Shown here in pieces: positions 61,780 through 64,000 of a stretch of DNA of 64,000 bases. Within the stretch, counting starts at the first letter, position 1, and every line of letters begins with the position of its first letter. The notes below the pieces were generated by a model. That model searched no databases. It saw nothing but the letters and a program-made list of their open reading frames with translations, and was not told the DNA's origin. The stretch comes from Streptomyces rubrogriseus. GTDB lineage: Bacteria > Actinomycetota > Actinomycetes > Streptomycetales > Streptomycetaceae. A program made the translations under genes and the position numbers. The stretch spans positions 1,426,001 to 1,490,000 of the forward strand of contig NZ_CP116256.1 of assembly GCF_027947575.1 (NCBI RefSeq). Reading direction: 5' to 3'.

Positions 61780-62501
61780 CGCGTCTCCGGGGAACGGGCC
61801 GTGAAGAGGCAGACCGCACCTACGCGTGCGGTCTCGACGTCGGTGAACCGGGCGCGCAACTGCTCGTCCAGGGCCGCCGTCCCGTCGCCGAGGTTGTTGA
61901 AGACCCCGCTGCGGTTGAGCTTGGCCAGCAGCTTGCCGGAGCGCCGCGTGTGGTGGGGGCCCTCGCCCAGCACCGTGCTGCCGAACACCCGGGCACCGGG
62001 CCGCAGGAACGGCGCCACGTGGTCGAAGACGACCGACTTCTCCGCCATGGTCCCGGGCAGACAGTGCAGCAGGAAGTTCAGGCCGACCGAGTCGAACCGC
62101 GCCGGGCCCGCGGCCAGGGGCCGGAACGCGTCACCGACCAAGGTCTCGGGGCGATACCGCCTGATCCGGTGCGCGGCGGTGGCCAGCGCCACCTCGTTGA
62201 GGTCGAGCAGCGTGATCGAGGGAGTCCGAACCGGGAACCGGCAGCGGTCCAGGAACCAGCCGGTGCCCGGACCGATGTCCAGGTGCGACGCGCCGACCTG
62301 CCGGTCGTAGTGGGCCAGCATGCGGCCCGGCGGGCAACGCCACATGAGGCGGCTCATCAGGCCGAGCACGAACAGGTCGTAGGCGGCGAGCATCGGGCGG
62401 CGGTAGAAGGCGGCGGCGGTCTGAACACGGGCTTCGGTCGACTCGGGAAGCCCGGTTCGCGCGTGGTTCGGCTCCATGTCCCTCGTTTCGGTCTCAGTCA
62501 T
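61776..62501 (-). CDS. class I SAM methyltransferase, second of the operon
   Basis: A 241-aa methyltransferase. SAM motif I is HLDIGPGTGWFLDR near residue 76; TLLDLNEVALATAAHRI is motif II, and NFLLHCLPG motif IV. It belongs to the Methyltransf_25/UbiE-like type, different from the two TIGR00027-type neighbours. The ATG at 62501 overlaps the preceding stop by 8 bp. Acceptor unknown; cluster context suggests a natural product. Confidence 0.82.
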   Translation of the reverse strand: MTETETRDMEPNHARTGLPESTEARVQTAAAFYRRPMLAAYDLFVLGLMSRLMWRCPPGRMLAHYDRQVGASHLDIGPGTGWFLDRCRFPVRTPSITLLDLNEVALATAAHRIRRYRPETLVGDAFRPLAAGPARFDSVGLNFLLHCLPGTMAEKSVVFDHVAPFLRPGARVFGSTVLGEGPHHTRRSGKLLAKLNRSGVFNNLGDGTAALDEQLRARFTDVETARVGAVCLFTARSPETR

Positions 62502-63327
62502 GGGTCGCGGTGACGAACTGGCCACCGGTCAGCCGGCCGTCGGGCCGTCCGTAGCGGGGTCCCAGCTCGGCGCGTTCGGTGATCCGGAGGGTCCAGCCGT
62601 GGCCGGCCACCCAGTCCCGGCCGCCGGGGCCGAGGCCGCCGCGGACCAGGGCGCTGATCCGGGCCGCGCCGGGGGTGGCGGCGGCCTTCGGGTCCGGCCC
62701 CGGCTTGTCGGAGTGCTCGAAGACCAGCCTGCTGCCGGGCGCGGACAGCCGGCCGATCTCGCCGATCACCCGCCGGGCCTGCTCGGCGCTCAGATAGGGC
62801 AGCACTCCCTCGGCCACCCACGCGGTCGGCCGGTGCGCGGCGAAGGCGGTCTCCCCGAGCCGCGTGGCGAAGTCCTCGCGCAGGTCGGTGGGGACGGCGG
62901 TGCGCGAACGGGCGGTCACCGGGGCACCGGCGTCGGTGAGCACCCGGTCCTTGAAGGCGAACACCGACGGCGTGTCCACCTCGTACACGTCGGCGTCCGG
63001 CAGCGGCAGCCGGAAGGCGCGCGCGTCGAGGCCCGCGCCGAGCAGCACCACCTGGGTACAGCCGCCTGCCGCGGCGTCCCGCACGAAGTCGTCGATGAAC
63101 CGGGTGCGCACCACCCCTCTGCTGTAGAACAGGTCGACCCAGGAGACCAGCGACGACCACTCGTCGGCGTCGAGCGTCGCCCTGGCCGCGTCCACGAACG
63201 ACTGGGCGTACGGGTCGTGGAACATACGGTCCGAGCGGTCGGACTCCATGGCCCGGGCCATGGCCACCGCGACCGCGGTGACCCCGGCGCCGGCCGGCGT
63301 CCTCGCCGGTGCTGCTGATGCGTCCAT
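62494..63327 (-). CDS. SAM methyltransferase (TIGR00027/LCMT-like), first of the operon
   Basis: A 277-aa methyltransferase of the same family as the gene at 59655. TAVAVAMARAMESDRSDRMF at the N-terminus, VVLLGAGLDARAFRLPLPD near 95 and VYEVDTPSVFAFKDRVL near 117 are typical. It is the first gene of the minus-strand operon. The ATG at 63327 has GAGGAG 6 nt upstream (ATG 63333 would be too close to it). Divergent from the ACP gene across a 215-bp AT-richer region. Confidence 0.85.
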   Translation of the reverse strand: MDASAAPARTPAGAGVTAVAVAMARAMESDRSDRMFHDPYAQSFVDAARATLDADEWSSLVSWVDLFYSRGVVRTRFIDDFVRDAAAGGCTQVVLLGAGLDARAFRLPLPDADVYEVDTPSVFAFKDRVLTDAGAPVTARSRTAVPTDLREDFATRLGETAFAAHRPTAWVAEGVLPYLSAEQARRVIGEIGRLSAPGSRLVFEHSDKPGPDPKAAATPGAARISALVRGGLGPGGRDWVAGHGWTLRITERAELGPRYGRPDGRLTGGQFVTATHD

Positions 63328-63449
63328 TCGCATCTCCTCACACCCGTGGAAAACAATTGAAGTAAGTGAAGCATCGCGCCCGAAAAGGCGTCAATCTATT
63401 CCCCAGGCAGGTGTTAAGTCATTCCCGAGGATAGGTCGGCCTCATTCTC

Positions 63450-63472
63450 GAGAACGAACCGATTTGGTTCTC
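63450..63472. promoter_or_regulatory. inverted repeat in the ACP/methyltransferase intergenic region
   Basis: GAGAAC (63450-63455) and GTTCTC (63467-63472) enclose an inner GAACC-GATTT-GGTTC (63456-63470), so arms are nested. The region 63334-63542 between divergent starts is the least GC-rich part of the right end. A candidate operator for cluster regulation. Confidence 0.5.
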
Positions 63473-63542
63473 CTGGCTGAAGATTGTCCGCGAGATTTCC
63501 ACGTAGTCTGAGAAGCGGGTTCGCTACCTAAATGTGAGGGGA

Positions 63543-63797
63543 ATGGGCGTGTCGGTATTCACAATTGACCAACTGATGGAAATCCTGGTCGTCAAGGCAG
63601 GGCTCCCCCGGTCCGCGGTCACCGCCGATCCCGGAGCCACGATGAGTGACGTGGACCTGGACTCGCTGGCGTATCTGCAGCTCAGGGTGGAGATCGAGGA
63701 CCGCCACGGGATCGAGATCGGCGAGGAGTACGCGAAGGCGACCTTCGGCGAGCTGGTGAGGCTGGTCAACGAGGGACTGAGCGAGCACGCGCGATGA
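63543..63797 (+). CDS. acyl carrier protein of a type II polyketide synthase
   Basis: An 84-aa ACP. The phosphopantetheine attachment Ser is in [21 protein letters not shown] near residue 42 (DSL motif). Helix 1 reads [15 protein letters not shown]. The GTG at 63549 may be the true start, as GAGGGG is 7 nt upstream of it but abuts the ATG at 63543; GTG 63534 is also in frame. The stop overlaps the ketosynthase start (ATGA). It precedes rather than follows the KS, the reverse of the usual KS-CLF-ACP order of aromatic clusters. Confidence 0.9.
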   Translation: MGVSVFTIDQLMEILVVKAGLPRSAVTADPGATMSDVDLDSLAYLQLRVEIEDRHGIEIGEEYAKATFGELVRLVNEGLSEHAR

Positions 63798-64000
63798 GCG
63801 ACGAGCGACGCGTAGCGGTCACCGGGATCGGTGTGGTCGCGCCCGGTGGCCCCACGCGCAAGGCGTTCTGGCAGCTGATCACCGACGGGCGCACCGCGAC
63901 CCGGCGCATCTCCCTGTTCGACCCGGCGCGGTTCCGCTCCCAGCTCGCCGCCGAGGTCGACTTCGACCCGGTCGCCATGGGCCTGACCCCGCAGGAGGTG
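63794..64000 (+). CDS. ketosynthase alpha of a type II PKS, N-terminal part
   Basis: The first 69 codons only; the window ends inside. [19 protein letters not shown], then [30 protein letters not shown] and [15 protein letters not shown], is the standard N-terminus of KS-alpha subunits of aromatic polyketide synthases (also shared by the chain-length factor, which usually lacks this much similarity). It condenses malonyl units on the ACP encoded just before it. The catalytic Cys is beyond the window. Confidence 0.88.
   Translation, partial: MSDERRVAVTGIGVVAPGGPTRKAFWQLITDGRTATRRISLFDPARFRSQLAAEVDFDPVAMGLTPQEV

Overview
The window is high-GC actinobacterial chromosome with strong third-position G/C bias. 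Almost every family seen (GH18 chitinase under DasR-type boxes, Hrd-type sigma factor, class F sortase, LAXTG-type surface protein, type II PKS genes) points to Streptomyces. From memory, the order zur-znuBCA-glyS-chitinase ... ppdK ... nirBD ... nitrate reductase ... dgt-dnaG-hrdA resembles the S. coelicolor core chromosome around SCO2510 to SCO2465; I could not check this by alignment.

Left part (1-9.9 kb): the end of recO, then uppS. A zinc unit follows (zur, znuB, znuC, znuA), with a Zur-type box lying on the znuA promoter and start codon, divergent from glyS. Next come a secreted chitinase with two DasR-like boxes and an exporter divergent from an XRE regulator. From 9.9 to 15.2 kb a Lys/Ala-rich histone-like protein is followed at 9 bp by a large P-type ATPase gene that is broken by three single-base frameshifts. 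From 15.2 to 27.9 kb lie a second exporter, dus, a decayed small gene, a membrane sulfatase-like enzyme, ppdK with a strong terminator, an acyltransferase, an excalibur surface protein ending in LAETG, and two short-chain dehydrogenases, one paired with a TetR regulator through a shared operator.

Middle part (27.9-45 kb): a dispersed nitrate/nitrite assimilation set. It comprises a stand-alone FAD reductase, nirB and nirD (overlapping genes), nitrate reductase nasA, and a sirohydrochlorin chelatase that would supply siroheme for NirB. All three transcription units carry GlnR-like boxes with 11-bp periodicity or GTTAC elements, ending 22-23 nt before the start codon, followed by a -10-like hexamer placed so that the mRNAs would be leaderless. 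Between them lie a TSUP transporter, an imine-reductase-like gene with an HxlR regulator, a class F sortase with a secreted partner, a FMN reductase under a near-perfect SoxR box, an SDR pair, a LysR regulator and an M4 protease.

Right part (45-57.2 kb): dgt, a ferredoxin-reductase-like flavoprotein, dnaG, hrdA, a heterodimeric ABC exporter with one degenerate ATP site, a sugar kinase, a small YtxH-like protein and three tRNA genes (Asn, Asn, CAT).

Right end (57.5-64 kb): after a Tyr-phosphatase-like gene, the edge of an apparent aromatic (type II) polyketide cluster. A six-gene overlapping minus-strand operon (two methyltransferases, a sensor-less histidine kinase, a LuxR response regulator, another methyltransferase and an FAD monooxygenase) diverges from an ACP gene that overlaps a ketosynthase-alpha cut by the window end.
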